A stretch of 41,297 nt of DNA from an uncultured Prevotella sp. (GTDB lineage: Bacteria > Bacteroidota > Bacteroidia > Bacteroidales > Bacteroidaceae): the NCBI GenBank assembly GCA_900319715.1, contig ONPM01000031.1, positions 1-41,297 of the forward strand. Reading direction: 5' to 3'. The notes under the pieces were generated by a model, which was not told where the DNA came from, did not search any database, and was given only the letters and a program-made list of their open reading frames with translations. The translations under genes and the position numbers were made by a program. Shown here one piece after another: positions 39,410-41,297 of this stretch. Every line of letters starts with the position of its first letter. The stretch's first letter is position 1.

Positions 39410-41158
39410 TTAAAGATTGAGGCTCTTCTTGATGGCCTCGATCTTCTCCAGCGCACCGTTTGTGCAACGCTCGTAGCAGCCGGCACACTTGAAACTGGAA
39501 TCCTTCACCTCGCAGTAGAACTTGATCTTCGGCTCTGTGCCCGAAGGACGCACGCTGACCTTCGTGCCATCCTCGCAGAACCACTGGAGCACGTTCGACG
39601 TGGTGGGCATATTGATCTTCTCCTTCGAACCGTCAGCCTTTGTAGCCTCCAGCGTCTGATAGTCCTTCCACAGGCAGATCTTAGAGCCACCGAGTTCCTT
39701 CGGTGGGTTGTTGCGGAAGTCTGCCATCATCTGCTTGATCTCGTCGGCACCTGTCTTACCTGGCTTCACCACGTTGATGGTGCTCTCCTTCGAGAAACCG
39801 TATTCGGCGTAGATATCCATCAGCAGGTCGTACAGCGTACGGCCGTTGTCCTTGGCCCAGGCTGCAATCTCGCAGATCAGACAGATGGACGCTGGGGAGT
39901 CCTTGTCGCGCACTTTATCAAACGGCAGGAATCCGAATGACTCCTCACCGCCGCCAATATACTTCTGCTTGCCCTCGGAGATGCGGATCTCGTTGGCAAT
40001 CCACTTGAAGCCTGTGTAGCAGTCGCGCAGTTCAACACCGTTCTTCTTGGCAATCTCGGCAATCTCCTCGGTGGTCACGATAGTCTTCACGAGGAACTCA
40101 TTGCCCTTCAACTGGCCGAGTTTCTTCTTGTTGGCGATGATGTACCAGCAGAACATCATGCAGGTCTGATTACCATTCAGGATCTCCCACTCGCCCTTAT
40201 TGTTGCGGCAGACGATGGCCAGGCGGTCGGCGTCGGGGTCAGAAGCAATCACCAGGTCGGCATTCAGTTTCGTACCGAGTTTCATACCCAGCGTCATAGC
40301 CTCGGCATTCTCGGGATTCGGGCTGACAACCGTCGGGAAGTTACCGTCTATCTCCATCTGCTCGCGGACGACGTGGATATTCTGGAATCCCCAAGAGCGC
40401 AGGGCCTCAGGAATAATCACACGACCCGTACCGTGCATCGGCGAATAGACGATGTTGAGGTCCTTCTGGCGCAGGATGACATCCTGATCGACCATAGCCT
40501 CCTTCACGGCCTGCAGGTAGTCCCAGTCCATCTCTCCACCGATAATCTCGATAAGGTCGTAGTTGGGTTCGAACTTCACCTGGTCGATGGTCACCTTGTT
40601 CACCTCCTCGATGATACCTACATCGTGGGGAGCAAGCACCTGGGCTCCGTCGTCCCAGTAAGCCTTGTAGCCATTATACTCACGAGGGTTGTGTGAAGCA
40701 GTCACATTCACGCCAGCCTGTGCTCCCAACTGGCGGATGGCGAACGAGATTTCCGGCGTCGGGCGAAGGCTCTCAAAGAGATAAGCCTTGATGCCATTGG
40801 CGGAGAAGATGGCTGCTACGGACTCAGCGAACATACGTCCGTTGTTGCGGCAGTCGTGACCTACGACCACAGCGAGATCCTTACGACCAGGGAAGGCCTT
40901 GAGGATATAGTTGGCAAAGCCCTGTGTGGCCATACCTACGATGTACTTGTTCATGCGGTTGGTACCAGCACCCATAATACCACGAAGTCCACCCGTACCA
41001 AACTCAAGGTTCTGATAGAAGGCGTCGATGAGGGCGGTTTTGTCCTCTGCGTCGAGCATTGCCTGAACTTCCTTACGTGTCTCCTCATCAAAGGCCGGAG
41101 AGAGCCATTCTTTTGCCCGTGCCTCGCACTGAGCGATCAACTGTGCATTGTCTGCCAT
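39410..41158 (-). CDS. Phosphohexomutase (phosphoglucomutase/phosphomannomutase)
   Basis: Alpha-D-phosphohexomutase, 582 residues, of the long PgcA/PGM2-like type. Active-site serine loop TASHNPREYNGYKAYW (about 154), Mg-binding DPDADRLAIV (about 310), sugar loop GGGEESFGFLP, and phosphate-binding RPSGTEPKIKFY near the C-terminus. Interconverts glucose 1- and 6-phosphate (or the mannose pair), feeding UDP-glucose for ugd and glycogen. The frame opens two codons earlier with GTG, but ATG 41158 is preferred. A cysteine-rich insert (KCAGCYERC) near the C-terminus is unusual. -7 box at 41206-41213. Confidence 0.93.
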   Translation of the reverse strand: MADNAQLIAQCEARAKEWLSPAFDEETRKEVQAMLDAEDKTALIDAFYQNLEFGTGGLRGIMGAGTNRMNKYIVGMATQGFANYILKAFPGRKDLAVVVGHDCRNNGRMFAESVAAIFSANGIKAYLFESLRPTPEISFAIRQLGAQAGVNVTASHNPREYNGYKAYWDDGAQVLAPHDVGIIEEVNKVTIDQVKFEPNYDLIEIIGGEMDWDYLQAVKEAMVDQDVILRQKDLNIVYSPMHGTGRVIIPEALRSWGFQNIHVVREQMEIDGNFPTVVSPNPENAEAMTLGMKLGTKLNADLVIASDPDADRLAIVCRNNKGEWEILNGNQTCMMFCWYIIANKKKLGQLKGNEFLVKTIVTTEEIAEIAKKNGVELRDCYTGFKWIANEIRISEGKQKYIGGGEESFGFLPFDKVRDKDSPASICLICEIAAWAKDNGRTLYDLLMDIYAEYGFSKESTINVVKPGKTGADEIKQMMADFRNNPPKELGGSKICLWKDYQTLEATKADGSKEKINMPTTSNVLQWFCEDGTKVSVRPSGTEPKIKFYCEVKDSSFKCAGCYERCTNGALEKIEAIKKSLNL

Positions 41159-41205
41159 AATCACTAATTCTTTTTGTTTTAGACGTTAATAATACTTCTA
41201 ATCCA

Positions 41206-41213
41206 CAAAGATA
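41206..41213 (-). promoter_or_regulatory. Predicted -7 box of the phosphohexomutase gene
   Basis: TATCTTTG on the minus strand, about 48 nt before ATG 41158. The -33 position lies inside a heptamer tract and is not TTTG. Confidence 0.5.
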
Positions 41214-41223
41214 AGCATTTTTT

Positions 41224-41251
41224 GTTTATGGTTTACAGTTTAAGGTTTACA
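41224..41251. repeat. Heptamer tract upstream of the phosphohexomutase promoter
   Basis: Plus-strand units GTTTATG, GTTTACA, GTTTAAG, GTTTACA (period 7). Confidence 0.85.
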
Positions 41252-41297
41252 GGTGATTACTTTTATGGATTATTAACAGTAATAAATACTATTATCA

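Overview
The window reads as ordinary chromosome of a member of the Bacteroidota, most likely Prevotellaceae (a Prevotella, Segatella or Xylanibacter relative with roughly half G+C). The evidence is: many upstream regions carry the Bacteroidota promoter pair TTTG-N19/20-TAnnTTTG; Shine-Dalgarno sequences are mostly weak; protein families largely confined to the phylum are present (DUF3256, DUF4296, DUF4348, DUF4248, an HU/CCDC81-like SPOR protein, a cysteine-free DksA relative); and the gene orders ruvX-def-TPR-thrS-infC-rpmI-rplT and ileS-dksA-like-lspA-DUF4296 are typical of the group. I see no tRNA, rRNA, CRISPR array, complete insertion sequence or prophage.

Layout. 0.1-0.8 kb: MntA/HepT toxin-antitoxin pair. 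0.9-1.6 kb: secreted FISUMP-like protein. 1.7-8.8 kb (minus strand): SPOR lipoprotein, RuvX, peptide deformylase, a large periplasmic TPR protein, ThrRS, IF3, L35 and L20, i.e. a translation-centred block. 9.0-10.0 kb (plus): small envelope trio (YtxH, holin-like membrane protein, small conserved protein). 10.1-12.8 kb (minus): DUF4348 lipoprotein, MurB, PhnP-like metallohydrolase. 13-14 kb: PheS. 14.1-15.6 kb (minus): OmpA-like lipoprotein and MtgA. 15.8-18.8 kb (plus): a damaged prolyl-tRNA synthetase gene and a secreted alpha/beta hydrolase. 18.8-20.3 kb: gene-poor region packed with dispersed repeats, an orphan DUF4248 gene and a candidate small RNA. 20.3-29.8 kb (minus): eight-gene run from ileS to DUF3256 (IleRS, DksA-like, LspA, DUF4296 lipoprotein, nucleoside transporter, RsmE, phenylacetate-CoA ligase, DUF3256). 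30-34.8 kb: DcuB-type dicarboxylate transporter, J-domain protein, secreted 5'-nucleotidase and NudC. 34.8-37.5 kb (minus): RfbC, UDP-glucose dehydrogenase and a lipoprotein. 37.6-39.3 kb (plus): HU-SPOR protein and zinc-ribbon/FHA protein. 39.4-41.2 kb (minus): phosphohexomutase.

The genes themselves are mostly housekeeping. The unusual content lies between them. (1) Two copies, 10 kb apart, of a minus-strand element made of a promoter, a conserved block of about 33 nt, a variable body and an intrinsic terminator: a good candidate for a dispersed small-RNA family. (2) At least a dozen gene junctions are filled by short tandem tracts of period 7 (once 8), each with its own unit sequence. They often run from the stop codon of one gene to the start codon of the next and sometimes supply the TTG/GTG/ATG start or the stop codon; two such tracts lie inside coding sequence. 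(3) A 93-bp modular palindrome lies between pheS and mtgA. (4) proS has lost about 40 and 42 nt at two catalytically important places, which is either an assembly fault or real decay of an essential gene.
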